Positions 21,748-34,200 of a stretch of DNA of 64,000 bases are shown here, one piece after another. This DNA is from Ceratothoa steindachneri (taxonomy: Eukaryota > Arthropoda > Malacostraca > Isopoda > Cymothoidae). Location: positions 80,648,648-80,712,647 of the forward strand of contig OZ018337.1 in NCBI GenBank assembly GCA_963969495.1, read 5' to 3'. The position numbers and the translations under genes were made by a program. Position 1 is the first letter of the stretch. Each line of letters starts with the position of its first letter. Below the pieces are notes generated by a model that was given only the letters and a program-made list of their open reading frames with translations, was not told where the DNA came from and did no database searches.

Positions 21748-24700
21748 CTATTATAAAAGTGGTGTCAGGTTAGTAGGGTTTTTATTATAAAGAATCCTAC
21801 GACAGAGAGATTGAGGGATGAATTATGCAACTGTATCCTATAATACAGTCGTCTTAGATCCTAAAAAGTGTTTTCCCTAAGGTTGAGAAAAATGCGGATT
21901 CTTAAAATAAGTTCGATATAATGGAGATGTATAGACGACTGGAAAGAGATAGCTGGACCTAACTAAGGTTAAGAAAATTAAGCTAGTATAAGTATTAGCC
22001 ATTGGGAAGGTGGGTTGGTAGAGGCATGTTTTTTCATAACATGTATTATATCATCATTGGTTTCGTATGTCATGATAAAGATGAAAGACCAGGGTAGAGA
22101 TCAAGAATTTTGTAAAACACAAAATTTGAGCGTTGAATATAATTCAACCGTTTTCAGTTAAAGGCAAATTAGGGAAGAAGATGGCTGGCGTTAGAGGATC
22201 GATTGTTTGCTTCAAGGTGGCCTAAAATGGACAGAATGAGTCTTAATTTGAGGATGACCGTAAATATTATTCTGCTTGCTTTTTGTGACTTGAAGATGGA
22301 AACGCATTAGGACTAACTAATCGCAGTTGGGGCACGTATATGCATAGATTTGAGACCGAGATATTTTTCTAGTCGTAACTTAACATCATGCCTTCTAGTC
22401 ATCTCATCGATGGTTCATACTTGAATGAAATCTAAGCCACCGAAATACATTTTCTGTTTGTAACTAGTTATCGACCTTTATGGTAGGATAGTTTGCTTAA
22501 CGAAACGGCAGTTTATTTCTCACATATCCTTTTTCTAGTTTAGGATGCGAGGGGTATCGCTGTCGACCTTGTAAGGTCGACAAGTTGTCGCGAGGGCGCG
22601 TCACAAAGTATAATTTTGAGATGCAACATGAACTTTTACTAATCAATGTTTAAAAACTTCAATTCTTTACCTACGACGAAAGCAATGTTGCTCTCTTCCG
22701 AAACCTATGTGCACCATATATGTCAACCCTTCAGCCATAGGATCCAATGCACAGAACTTGACATTGTTCTACTTAGTTAAGTGGTAAAAAGGCAGAGAGG
22801 GGTAACTACTAATAGAATATAGATATGTCTTAAAACTAAGATTTCTTTAATTCTGGCTTCCATTATTTGAAATACGGTCTCGAAACAGCCTCGAAAACCT
22901 GCGCAGCTATTTACCACTATTCCCTTGGACATATATGCCCAATCCTCCCAGATGGTAGATTTGAGGAAATCGAAGATGGTTAATGGGCTTTTCTTAGTGG
23001 TCTACTCTAAAATGCTCTATACGGCATAGTCCAGCATGTTCAGGCTCGGATTGTAAAAGGGGTTGGAGTCCACCGGCAAGAAGTAGGCAAGTATTAGGCT
23101 TTGAAAAATGCCTGCACCTTAATACTCTTGTGACTAGAGCCCCCATTCTGGGTCCACAAGTAGTTGCTCTATCGGTAGTTGCTTCGATTCAAAGCCAGCT
23201 CAGGATATTGTAGTAGCTATCAGAACCCAACGTTTCTCTGAACTCAAATAAAAGGGGAACATCTTCCTGCCATTGGATTAAAGAGACCCATATCATAACA
23301 TGAAGCATATCCTTCGTCCTGTAGGTATCATTGACATCCGCTTATGAACCCATCAAAAAGGAGTCATTTTGGCCGTTTATTGAACATTCTGCCGATGAAA
23401 CCATGTTACTTGTGGTATTTAAACGCTTTCTTGGACCTCGCCAACCTTCTCAACTGCTAGAAGACGTTATTCTTCTAGAATTTATTCGCATATAATCTAC
23501 TTCCACTTAGCTATTTCCTGAAATTAGTTACATTGATTTCACCAGCGCATTGCTCCATTCTTGAAGAAAAAGCGCCAACGTACTATAAAGAGTCCATATG
23601 TAGGTAGGCACTAGAACTAGTTCATCACAAGAGACAGCGCGGTACAATATTATTTACGGCGTGGGCCACAGCAGGTATTTTTTATCTCTTTTTTACGGTC
23701 ATCCATTAATTACTCTCCATTATCTCTGGTTTTGTTGTCATGTACGATGTAATTCTCACAACGTATTTACTTAACGATTTTCCTGTCGTCTGTCATCCAT
23801 TAAGGGCAAGGCCTTTTTCTCCAAGGGTATTTGTGCACGGCTTTACCGGGACGCGTTCGATTCGTCTGTTCGACGTGTGCAGCATTTTTCTACAATGAAC
23901 TTTTGTCTGCCACATGTTTATCGTTGCATTTATTCATAGTCCTCATTTGAGTTTTTTTTTTAAAGTACTTTTTGCAAAGACTCTCCTATTATCATATCAA
24001 AGCAAAGCAGAGCTTTCGCTCTTCGTCCATCGTCTTTCACTGCCGTTTCGATCCATTAGACATTGCCTTGTTTTCTCAATGAATAATGCTAGCGCCACTT
24101 GCGGAAAAGACTGATCACTTGAAATTATTGTGGCTATTCATTAATTTAATTACCATGAAGCTTTTCCCCTCCAAGTTTAATCCGATACATTTTATCTCAA
24201 TGAATTAATTATTCTGTAATAGTGTTTATCTCAGTTATACACTCATTTTATCCTTAATGTAATAAATTGTCTTGTCAGTAAAATGAAATTCAATGCATTA
24301 TTTGCTCATTCTCCCTACATGGTGGACAACCAAAACAAATTACTATATTTGCAACTGAACCTCCACTGTTTTTCATAACTTGTCTCAATTTTGTGATATA
24401 ACAAACATTAAACGATGCAGTTATGAAAATCAAACATATAGAGGTATGGTAGTGGGCGTGGAATGTGTTGCTAGTATAAATAGGAACCTAATTTAGGATC
24501 TAAAACGAGAATACCTAGCTTCTCCTCCATGCCTCCTTCACCTCCCGGGTCGGTCATATTTATTTACCTGCCAGCTTTATTGATCATTGTCACCATATCC
24601 TATATGTCCCCTTGTGTGAGAAGTTCTGACTTCGAGTAATAGAACTCGAGCCTCGTACCTTTGCTAATTGCCTCTAAGGTTAAGGACACCTACCAGACGC

Positions 24701-24871
24701 AATCACTTTTATAACTCAGATCTAGGTCAAAGAATCTTCTTAATGGAGCCAAGCTCATTAAGCATATTATGGGATTATTAATCAGGAGGTGTAGACGTCA
24801 TATTTAACGTTATCATTACCAACGCACCAGGAATAGAAACCCTTTTAAATAAACTTCCTTTGTAGACTCGC
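21748..24871. other. 3.1 kb of intronic sequence without recognised genes
   Basis: The first bases may be the untranslated leader of the LTR element. After that only short frames without motifs appear. A perfect palindrome lies at 22561-22582. The end of the stretch (24,700-24,871) is the start of the GC-AG intron in host-gene terms. Confidence 0.45.
22561..22582. repeat. Perfect 10-bp inverted repeat, 2-bp spacer
   Basis: TGTCGACCTT-GT-AAGGTCGACA. No uridine run follows, so it is not an obvious terminator, and no gene abuts it. Function unknown. Confidence 0.8.
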
Positions 24872-25103
24872 CTCAAGATTTCTCCAAACTCCGTTCTCGA
24901 TCTCATCGGTAATTCCGAGGTAGAAGTAACTGAATCCATGATTGTGTGATTTGCATTCGCTTATAAAATCACTCGCTTTGGAATATAACGCGAAGTTCTC
25001 TTCCTCAGTCATTGGGGTATACACGTGTGTCTTGAATAACCGCCGACATAAATACTCAGCATTGGAGAAATCATGTGGTTTCACAATTATCTTGTACGGA
25101 GTT
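24872..25103 (-). CDS. Exon: first half of C-type lectin-like domain (pentraxin-lectin gene)
   Basis: The acceptor TTCCTTGACTTGCAG|AACTCC sits at 25105/25104. The exon has 232 bases, enters in phase 2 and ends in phase 0 at GAG|GCGAGT (GC donor). Translation gives FSNAEYLCRRLF, PMTEEENFALYSKA, ISECKSH, then FYLGITDEIENGVW, the classical first half of the lectin fold (helix with first Cys, EN helix, YLGITD strand, GVW). It joins the exon ending at 25374 across a 270-bp intron, completing a CAA codon. The product is an extracellular or cell-surface recognition protein by family (inference). Confidence 0.88.
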
Positions 25104-25373
25104 CTGCAAGTCAAGGAAAGTTTTAGGACTAAAGAATAATATTTTGTTGCAAATTTTTAAAAAGGATTTTCTATTAAACAAGGTTTTTTTTTTTACTTAG
25201 GATCGAGTTTTTTGATAAGCGAATGACGTGAAGTTTCTTCGAAAAACATTATTCGGGAGATTAAAGGTAGTTATTTCCCCAAATTATTCTCTCAAATAAG
25301 GTTTTCAGAAGAAACTGCCTCATTCATTAACCGAACCCAAAATTTTGACACGGGAAAGTGAATGCAGCCTTAC

Positions 25374-25535
25374 TGTTTTCGCTGACATATATCAACATCT
25401 GTCCATTCGGTCGTGCCGTATATCTCCCAAGTTGCCGAATCCCAATCTACGATATCGCCAGCGCCAGGGGCCATTTCAGAATCACACAGGTAGATGGCGT
25501 TAATCTCCTCCGCTTCTAAAACCCTTGAGAATATA
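25374..25535 (-). CDS. Exon: C-terminal strands of pentraxin/LamG domain
   Basis: The acceptor TTTTCCACCCCAAAG|TATATT is preceded by a good pyrimidine tract; the donor is AAAACA|GTAAGG. It has 162 bases, phase 2 in and phase 2 out. The peptide starts IFSRVLEAEEINAIYLC, the hallmark near the end of pentraxin and LamG-type domains. It then runs through GDIVDWDSATWEIYG, where pentraxins have a Trp-containing closing strand. The first base completes the split codon left by the exon at 29738. An in-frame stop immediately after the donor confirms the exon end. Confidence 0.88.
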
Positions 25536-25582
25536 CTTTGGGGTGGAAAAGAGAGATAAATAGGCCGGAGTGTTAACAAAGT

Positions 25583-25881
25583 TAACAGATTAAGTCACGT
25601 GCTCTTAATTACTCTGACTTGTGACCTTATGGCCATATGACCTTACGACCTAGAAAACTTTCCATAATTCCCGGACTAACCTTGGAAGGACCATGAAAGG
25701 TATATCATTCGAAAGAGAATGTAAAACAACATAAGGGTTTCAAATTTGGTTATAATCGGCCGAATAGTTATGATGTTATTGCCTAAAAAATTTCATTCGA
25801 AAGTAAAATGGATACAATCCGACCGACCGACCGATCTACAGACCGTCAGAGTAACTTATAGAGCCGCGTGCTCGCGACTAA
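25583..25881 (+). repeat. Dispersed repeat with 122-bp internal units, copy 3 (1 unit)
   Basis: The left part GTGACCTTATGGCC..ACGACCT, a single unit (AACCTTGGAAGGACC ... GGTTTCAAATTTGGTTATAA) and the right part GAAAGTAAAATGGATAC with the end GCGACTAAAAAC match the family. Having a single unit shows that the internal tandem array is not essential to the element. Confidence 0.8.
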
Positions 25882-25959
25882 AAACTAAACTTGCCTCTCG
25901 AAAATATAAAATGAAACACGAGGAAATAATAATTTCAAAACAATAGTGAAACCAGGCAA

Positions 25960-26420
25960 TGGCTTCGCCACCCTTCCCTATGGGGGGAGCTTGCGCTTCG
26001 CTACTGAAATTAAAATTTAAAATCTAAAAAAAAGCAGCCATGGTTAAATTTTTATAAATTTTATGAACTTCATAAATTGTAATAATTTTAAAAATGAACT
26101 TTAAACTAAATTTCCCCCCTTTCAAAATATCACGTTGCTAAAATATAGTTATAGAAGAAGATATTTAAAAATAATTTTTCTGAACTTCACTATTTGTAAT
26201 TCCTTGGGTTTTAAAAAATTCACAAAATTTCGATACTTCTATTTATTTCTGAGCTTCACCATTTTGTTTTTGGATATTATAAAAGAATTATTAGAAATAA
26301 CTTTGATAAAAAAACATAAGTCATAACCAAACTAAGATGAAATTATTATTCAAATACTCAAAAAAAATTCCCTTCTTAAATTATAGAGTTAGTGATGATG
26401 ATAAAGTAAAATTTCAGTAA
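25960..26420 (+). repeat. AT-rich dispersed repeat B, copy 1
   Basis: GCAATGGCTTCGCCAC, GAGCTTGCGCTTCGCTACT, AGCCATGGTTAAATTTTTA and AACATAAGTCATAACCAAAC recur in order at 42995-43375. It has no coding capacity and no obvious terminal inverted repeats; it may be a 3' fragment of a larger element. Confidence 0.75.
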
Positions 26421-26744
26421 TTATTGAGCAAACGTTTCTACTTATTTTTCTGTCTCCATTTGACATCTGACACGTCAAAAGGACCTAAACCCATTAAGAG
26501 CTGACATCAAAACCTAAGAAAACATTTCTAAAAATATTATTTTTAATACAACCTTTCCGGCAGCCACAGGGGAGGGGGTGGGGGGTTATGGCTACCTAAC
26601 AAAGTATGAAAAAACTCATCATAAGATAATTTACAAAACAACAACAATAGGAATCGTGCCTAGATGCCCTACTGGAAGCTCGACTTCATCAGCATCAATC
26701 AACAATAAAAAAATAACTAAATAATTTATGCTTTGGGAAGTCCA

Positions 26745-27260
26745 TCAAGGTCGATAATGACGGATATCCTCATATATGAACCACAACCACCAGACAGCCA
26801 TCGCCGCGGGACTTGGTTACGGTCGGTTTGTTGACGGCATCAAACCTGCACTAGGTTTAAACGGGTAGGAATGTGAGCAGTCTTCGGACCCGTATCTTGA
26901 CCGAGTGGGAAGGACCCTAGTGGCAGGAGAAGCTCGAGATTGACCAGGCTTCATCCTCGATTGCAGGGAGCTGCCGAGACACAGGTCTGTTGGTGCTCGC
27001 CTATTGGCACTCCCGATCCTGGTCTGTGATCGAAGTATCCTTCCTCTATCCTTTTCCTAAAAAGGCGGAACCCACAAAGCAGTTGGGGGGTGGGGAAGTG
27101 GTTAGTAGAAGCCAGGGCGTGTCCACACATCATTGGGCTTGCACGCCGTATCCCCGGGGCCCACTGCTGCGCCGAGATCCCCTGCTGATTTAACCCGGTG
27201 CTATGAGACACCCAATTACCGTGTGTGACCACGAGGAGACGCAACAGGAGTCTTGGTGAT
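26745..27260. other. GC-rich block, possible mobile-element fragment
   Basis: It stands out from its AT-rich surroundings by G+C content and sharp edges, and holds only incidental frames on both strands (26951-27244 minus, 26990-27193 plus). I recognise no motif. LINE leaders in this window (10.3-11.2 kb) look similar in composition, so an untranslated LINE piece is a reasonable guess. Confidence 0.3.
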
Positions 27261-29737
27261 GGAAATGCTCTGTATTGACAGGAGAAGCCTTACGCACTCG
27301 GGTCTAGCCAGCGGCAGAAGCGATTTTGAAAAAACCAAGACTTTTCATTTCCTCTTTAGTTATTCCTGTCAGGAGGAACTTGCGCTTCGCAGGCGGAACT
27401 TCAGTTTATGGCCAACGTCTTATCCGGAGTTTTAAATAACTTGTGGATAAGTTATTTATAATTTATATGGAGGTCGTCTCCCTCCCTCTTCTAAGAACTA
27501 TAACACCTCGAGCTAGCCCAAAAGCACCAACTCTCAGCCCCAGGGACAAGAAGGAACGATCCTTGTAGCCATGGGACTGGGACAGGTACCACACAGAGGC
27601 AGTACCAAACTACCCTTGAATAAGGGGTAAATGATGGTGCTCCATCTGAATTTCTACGAAAATAATAAACTATACCACCATGATGATAGTATGTTATATC
27701 TGTATATACGTCCTTAAACATAGCATAATCTAGCGGATGATAAAAGTCCCATGGGTCTATCAGACAGAAATCCTCCGTGTCAATCAAAGAGCTCAAGCAG
27801 AATCATCCATCATCCCCAAATATTGCATCTATAGGATTGCACCTAGAATACGGCTTCTAAAGCATCACCAATCAAGGCTTGTCAAAAACTAAAGCATGCA
27901 GCTACATATAAAGATATGTACATTTGGCTCAACATAAAACTCAACCTCCCATAATCTTATTTGCCCTTCCATTTAATTAACATTCCCTTGACCATATTTA
28001 AACTTGGACTACTCATAACCTCTCGAACTACTTATACTAGAAGTCTACCATTCTATTTGTTGAAAAATATTTTCGCAAATCTGACCCCCAAAGTTGTTTT
28101 TTAATCGAGTGATGACCCTTGTTCCTATTATTGCCCTCCAGATCCAAGAGAACTTGCTAATATCCAATTTTTCTAAAGAATACTTCTATTTAAAAGGAAA
28201 GATTATTAATTTGTGTATCCTTCTACTCCCCCTCCCTCCATCTTCATTCACTTCTTGCGAAAACCCGATGATAGAATTGAAAAGGGGAAATTCTTAGAAG
28301 GCCAGATAAGACGAAATTTTTTGTCCCCGGTTTTAGTCTGGCATTTTCATAATTTAGTATCTGGAAACGACATGATGATTACCATCATTAATATTCTTCT
28401 ATATTCCATAGTTTATTTACTTTCAGGTTTAATTAATATAGTTAGACGTTTTTTTTCATGGAATATCATGCTTCAGTTTGCGTGATGAAAGAAAAGACGC
28501 CATTGAGTCAGGGCAGAACATATTAAGGTTTACCACGCGACCTAATTGAGTGGCTGGAAAAGTGGGTGTTGTTTTCTCTTCCTTTTTTTAAATTAAATAA
28601 ATTGCAGTTCCTGGAAATATGTATATTTGAAATTGTTACGTTTCTAAAAAAAAAGATAAAAAAAGGAGAATTGTGAAAATGAAATCATAAACGAAAACCA
28701 AAGGAAATCACGGGTAAAAACGGCATGAATCTAGGAAACTTGGTAATCAGAGGAAGGGTAAAATCCAGTTTCGACCTAATCTGCGAGACTGGTGGCTGTG
28801 ATTGCGTTGTTGAAATGAGTTATTTAAGCACATTGAGGTTTGGAGTTTCCTCGATAGGTATGGATGTTGAAGAAAGAGATCAGTTGATAGAGAGTAAAGG
28901 TGCATAAAGGAAGGTCGGTGCCTTGATGAAATCAGTACATACACAAGCGGACTCTAAACCAGCCCCTTCCATTACATACACCACTCGGTAACATTTAGTT
29001 ACCTTCTACATGTGATGGTAATCTGTATCTATAACACGCTAGATCTGTTCCTGCGGCCACACCGTTGTTCGCTCATAACGAACGGTCATTCAGGCGTGTG
29101 CGTAAACTGCCTAGAACGTGCTGTGAAACGTTTACTCATTGTAAGTATATTATATGAGATTATCTGATAGGGAGAGTTAGCAACTTTTCTAAATCGCCTT
29201 CATCCCACAAATAATAATAATAATGATAATGATAATCAGCACGTAAAGATGTTGTGTCAAAATATAAGAAGTTTAAATAATATTCATCTGTATTTATTTG
29301 TGACATGATTTTTGATCCCAGGCAACGCCGGGTATCTATTGAAGTAATCATATAATTAATCATTGAAATGATTCTAATTATAGATTCAAGGTAAATAATA
29401 AGGTTCTATGAGGTGTAGTTGCAGTAAACAGAACTTAATTCAATTATGAGAAGCCAAACTGTAATAGTTGAAGCTAAGCTGATCATTTTTTTTACCCTTA
29501 TCTCAAACAAATTGCACTTTAACCTCCTAAATTATGATTTCTGTATGAGCTGCCTATCTTTAATCTACTTCTTTTCTGGTCCTATCCTGGTACACTCAGT
29601 CTGGTTGCGAATGGTGATACAACCAATAATATGTCTTTCGATTTTCTCGGTTCTGTTGAAACAGTCGAACAAATTGGCTTAGTTGCTTATTTTTAACACA
29701 GCGAATCGTCCATCCCTCATTAAACTTCAATCTTTAC
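27261..29737. other. Intronic sequence between pentraxin exons, nothing firm
   Basis: This is part of the 4.2-kb intron between the exons at 29738 and 25535. A minus-strand frame at 27796-27491 begins with a plausible-looking peptide (LIDTEDFCLIDPWDFYHP), but the flanking exons already join in frame without it. A TAATAATAATGATAATG-type simple repeat sits near 29212-29236. Confidence 0.5.
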
Positions 29738-29875
29738 CTGAATCCTGTTATATACCCGCTGAAGGATTGCTTGGCCTCGAATCCCCCGTTCAACTTATCG
29801 GTCTCCTGACCCAGGACCAAAGAACCGTTCAAAGGGGTCGCTTCTTCTTTTACACGGCCACTGACTAAGACTCGT
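29738..29875 (-). CDS. Exon: pentraxin calcium-site region (pentraxin-lectin gene)
   Basis: The acceptor AATGGTTCTTTTCAG|ACGAG and the donor GGATTCAG|GTAAAG bound 138 bases, phase 2 at both ends. The peptide contains LNGSLVLGQETDKLNGGFEA and then QSFSGYITGF, the best-conserved pentraxin stretch. It corresponds to the human C-reactive protein loop where Glu, Gln and Asp bind calcium; here the Gln position is Thr (QETD), while Glu and Asp remain. Both splice junctions complete codons with neighbouring exons at 31088 and 25535. Confidence 0.93.
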
Positions 29876-31087
29876 CTGAAAAGAACCATTGAGAATTTAA
29901 ACTGGTTAAGGCACGGGTACAGAAAAATCATAGGATCACGTGAATCATCGACTAGTGAATACCAGTAGGTTCCTTTGTTGTTTATTTCTACCTAAGGGAC
30001 AACCAACAAAGGTATAGTGCTAAAAAGTATATGAAGAGTGAGTCAGACAGAAAGTGGAGAAGTTAGGAGAAATTGGACTGTATGGAAGGTGATATAAACC
30101 AAGTAGCTAAAATGGATCATAGAGACCAGAAAAAAAGGAGCAATTCTCATGAAACTGCGCCTTCGTCTACCCAAAACAGGTCCTCTTTAAAAGTGCTAAG
30201 ATAGAAAGACTAGGTGCGAATAATTATTGTTTTATGGGTGTTAGAAATGGCAGGGAATTTAGAACAGATAAAGAATAAATATATGAATAAGAATACTCAT
30301 GTGTATTTTAAAGTTTTTCCTTTGTTTTTCCTTACATAGATTTGCCAAGCGGCAAGAGGAAATCTTAGACTTAGGAGGGCGAACGTTTCATAAAGGCTCT
30401 TAATGGAAATCTTGGTCTGATGCTCCATCATACCACGAATCAATCTTTAAATTAATACTAAAGCTTAATGTCACCATTGATATGAAATACTCCTGTTCAA
30501 TAAACAATAAAAATTAATTAAGAAATAATAAAAATTATAAAAAGAAATAGGGTAAAAATAAAGAAATTAAGGGATAAAAGCCAATTCATGTAGGTTTTTT
30601 TATCGTGTTAAATGATAAGAAAAACTATAATATAAACAAGATGGGGGGAAAAAGAGAAAAAGTTTTAAAATAAGTGTGAAGAAGAAACAAAAGTATTGGT
30701 ATTCTGTAGGTTTAAATGTGAACTATAGAAACATGGTCATAAAATGCATTTACAATGTGTCTTTCATTATTTGTGCCAATTAAGTGACATAATTCGAAAT
30801 ACTTGAAGTAGAATTCCATCTCTACCTTCGGAACATTGTTATAACTCGATTTATCTCGAGTAATCGTCACAAATGCTAGTTTCTAGCATATATAAAAGGT
30901 TATAAAACCGATGGAGGCATTAGAAACTAAATTTCAAACTGATCTTATGGAGAGATTCAATTTCCATCCTCAATCAACTATATTTGTCTCATAGGGAAAA
31001 CACATGGAATCGAAGTTTTATTCTAATTTAAACTATAGATGAGGAAATAAGTTTTGAAATAGGTTCAAAATGTGATTGCATACGTAC
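29876..31087. other. 1.2-kb intron of the pentraxin-lectin gene
   Basis: AT-rich, with no repeat or frame of note. Minus-strand splice sites at its ends are TGG|GTACGT (31087) and TTTTCAG (29876). Confidence 0.75.
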
Positions 31088-31229
31088 CCATTCACATAGA
31101 TTTTATAAGCTTCTTCAGAAGAATTGACCGTAAGAGCAATATGGTACCATTCCAGAGGGGCGAAATACATCTCTTCTCGTTTCAATTTGGACTTTTTGCC
31201 AGCCAGATTAATCCCGACTCTGTTGTGAC
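31088..31229 (-). CDS. Exon: pentraxin/LamG core strands (pentraxin-lectin gene)
   Basis: The acceptor AACTTTCTAG|GTCACA and the donor GAATGG|GTACGT bound 142 bases, phase 1 in and phase 2 out. The peptide runs GHNRVGINLAG, then APLEWYHIALTVNSSE and AYKIYVNG, matching the pentraxin/LamG strand pair. The pentraxin signature H-x-C-x-[ST]-W-x-[ST] aligns with H-I-A-L-T-V-N-S, so the signature Cys and Trp are replaced. The 5' neighbour exon was not found; it must lie beyond the satellite or be missed. Confidence 0.9.
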
Positions 31230-31286
31230 CTAGAAAGTTAATCATATAAGTCACTTGTGGCTATTACCCCAAATGTAACCATGAAC
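31230..31286. other. Intron start adjoining the satellite
   Basis: Only 57 bases separate the pentraxin exon's acceptor from the first satellite monomer, and the polypyrimidine tract here is weak. Confidence 0.7.
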
Positions 31287-34200
31287 ACACAAGTAGTGTG
31301 TAAGTAGTGTTGAGATTGATAAACTACCTTTACTTGTGTAAGTAGTGTCTAGATTGATTAACTACCTTTACTTGTTTAAGTAGTGTCTATATTGATTACC
31401 TACCTTTACTTGTGTAAGTAGTGTCGAGATTGATTAACTACCTTTACTTGTGTAAGTAGTGTCTAGATTGATTAACTACCTTTACTTGTGTAAGTAGTGT
31501 CGAGATTGATTAACTACCTTTACTTGTGTAAGTAGTGTCGAGATTTATTAACTACCTTTACTTGTGTAAGTAGTGTCTAGATTGATTAACTACCTTTACT
31601 TGTGTAAGTAGTGTCTAGATTGATTAACTACCTTTACTTGTGTAAGTAGTGTCTATATTGATTACCTACCTTTACTTGTGTAAGTAGTGTTGAGATTTAT
31701 TAACTACCTTTACTTGTGTAAGTAGTGTCGAGATTGATTACCTACCTTTACTTGTGTAAGTAGTGTCTATATTGATTACCTACCTTTACTTGTGTAAGTA
31801 GTGTTGAGATTTAATAACTACCTTTACTTGTGTAAGTAGTGTCTAGATTGATTAACTACCTTTACTTGTGTAAGTAGTGTCTAGATTGATTAACTACCTT
31901 TACTTGTGTAAGTAGTGTCTAGATTGATTAACTACCTTTACTTGTGTAAGTAGTGTCGAGATTGATTAACTACCTTTACTTGTGTAAGTAGTGTCGAGAT
32001 TGATTACCTACCTTTACTTGTGTAAGTAGTGTCTATATTGATTACCTACCTTTACTTGTGTAAGTAGTGTCTAGATTGATTACCTACCTTTACTTGTGTA
32101 AGTAGTGTCGAGATTGATTAACTACCTTTACTTGTGTAAGTAGTGTCTAGATTGATTAACTACCTTTACTTGTGTAAGTAGTGTCGAGATTGATTACCTA
32201 CCTTTACTTGTGTAAGTAGTGTCTAGATTGATTAACTACCTTTACTTGTGTAAGTAGTGTCGAGATTGATTAACTACCTTTACTTGTGTAAGTAGTGTCT
32301 AGATTGATTACCTACCTTTACTTGTGTAAGTAGTGTCGAGATTGATTAACTACCTTTACTTGTGTAAGTAGTGTCGAGATTGATTAACTACCTTTACTTG
32401 TGTAAGTAGTGTCGAGATTGATTACCTACCTTTACTTGTGTAAGTAGTGTCTAGATTGATTAACTACCTTTACTTGTGTAAGTAGTGTCGAGATTGATTA
32501 ACTACCTTTACTTGTGTAAGTAGTGTCTAGATTGATTACCTACCTTTACTTGTGTAAGTAGTGTCGAGATTTATTAACTACCTTTACTTGTGTAAGTAGT
32601 GTCTATATTGATTACCTACCTTTACTTGTGTAAGTAGTGTCTAGATTGATTACCTAACTTTACTTGTGTAAGTAGTGTCGAGATTGATTAACTACCTTTA
32701 CTTGTGTAAGTAGTGTCGAGATTGATTACCTACCTTTACTTGTGTAAGTAGTGTCTAGATTGATTAACTACCTTTACTTGTGTAAGTAGTGTCGAGATTG
32801 ATTAACTACCTTTACTTGTGTAAGTAGTGTCGAGATTGATTACCTACCTTAACTTGTGTAAGTAGTGTCTATATTGATTACCTACCTTTACTTGTGTAAG
32901 TAGTGTCTAGATTGATTACCTACCTTTACTTGTGTAAGTAGTGTCGAGATTGATTAACTACCTTTACTTGTGTAAGTAGTGTCTAGATTGATTAACTACC
33001 TTTACTTGTTTAAGTAGTGTCTATATTGATTACCTACCTTTACTTGTGTAAGTAGTGTCGAGATTGATTAACTACCTTTACTTGTGTAAGTAGTGTCTAT
33101 ATTGATTAACTACCTTTACTTGTGTAAGTAGTGTCTAGATTGATTACCTACCTTTACTTGTGTAAGTAGTGTCGAGATTGATTAACTACCTTTACTTGTG
33201 TAAGTAGTGTCGAGATTGATTAACTACCTTTACTTGTTTAAGTAGTGTCTATATTGATTACCTACCTTTACTTGTGTAAGTAGTGTCGAGATTGATTAAC
33301 TACCGTTACTTGTGTAAGTAGTGTCTATATTGATTACCTACCTTTACTTGTGTAAGTAGTGTCTAGATTGATTAACTACCTTTACTTGTGTAAGTAGTGT
33401 CGAGATTGATTAACTACCTTTACTTGTGTAAGTAGTGTCTATATTGATTACCTACCTTTACTTGTGTAAGTAGTGTCGAGATTTATTAACTACCTTTACT
33501 TGTGTAAGTAGTGTCTATATTGATTACCTACCTTTACTTGTGTAAGTAGTGTCTAGATTGATTAACTACCTTTACTTGTGTAAGTAGTGTCGAGATTGAT
33601 TAACTACCTTTACTTGTGTAAGTAGTGTCGAGATTGATTACCTACCTTTACTTGTGTAAGTAGTGTCTAGATTGATTAACTACCTTTACTTGTGTAAGTA
33701 GTGTCGAGATTGATTAACTACCTTTACTTGTGTAAGTAGTGTCGAGATTGATTAACTACCTTTACTTGTGTAAGTAGTGTCTAGATTGATTACCTACCTT
33801 TACTTGTGTAAGTAGTGTCTAGATTGATTAACTACCTTTACTTGTGTAAGTAGTGTCGAGATTGATTAACTACCTTTACTTGTGTAAGTAGTGTCGAGAT
33901 TGATTACCTACCTTTACTTGTGTAAGTAGTGTCTAGATTGATTAACTACCTTTACTTGTGTAAGTAGTGTCGAGATTGATTAACTACCTTTACTTGTGTA
34001 AGTAGTGTCGAGATTGATTACCTACCTTTACTTGTGTAAGTAGTGTCGAGATTGATTAACTACCTTTACTTGTGTAAGTAGTGTCGAGATTTATTAACTA
34101 CCTTTACTTGTGTAAGTAGTGTCGAGATTGATTAACTACCTTTACTTGTGTAAGTAGTGTCTAGATTGATTAACTACCTTTACTTGTGTAAGTAGTGTCG

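Noticed and set aside
27491..27796. Minus-strand frame with a protein-like start, as an extra pentraxin exon
   Set aside because: Exons 29738 and 25535 already join in frame with correct fold order. The frame has a stop just upstream, no good acceptor and no family match.
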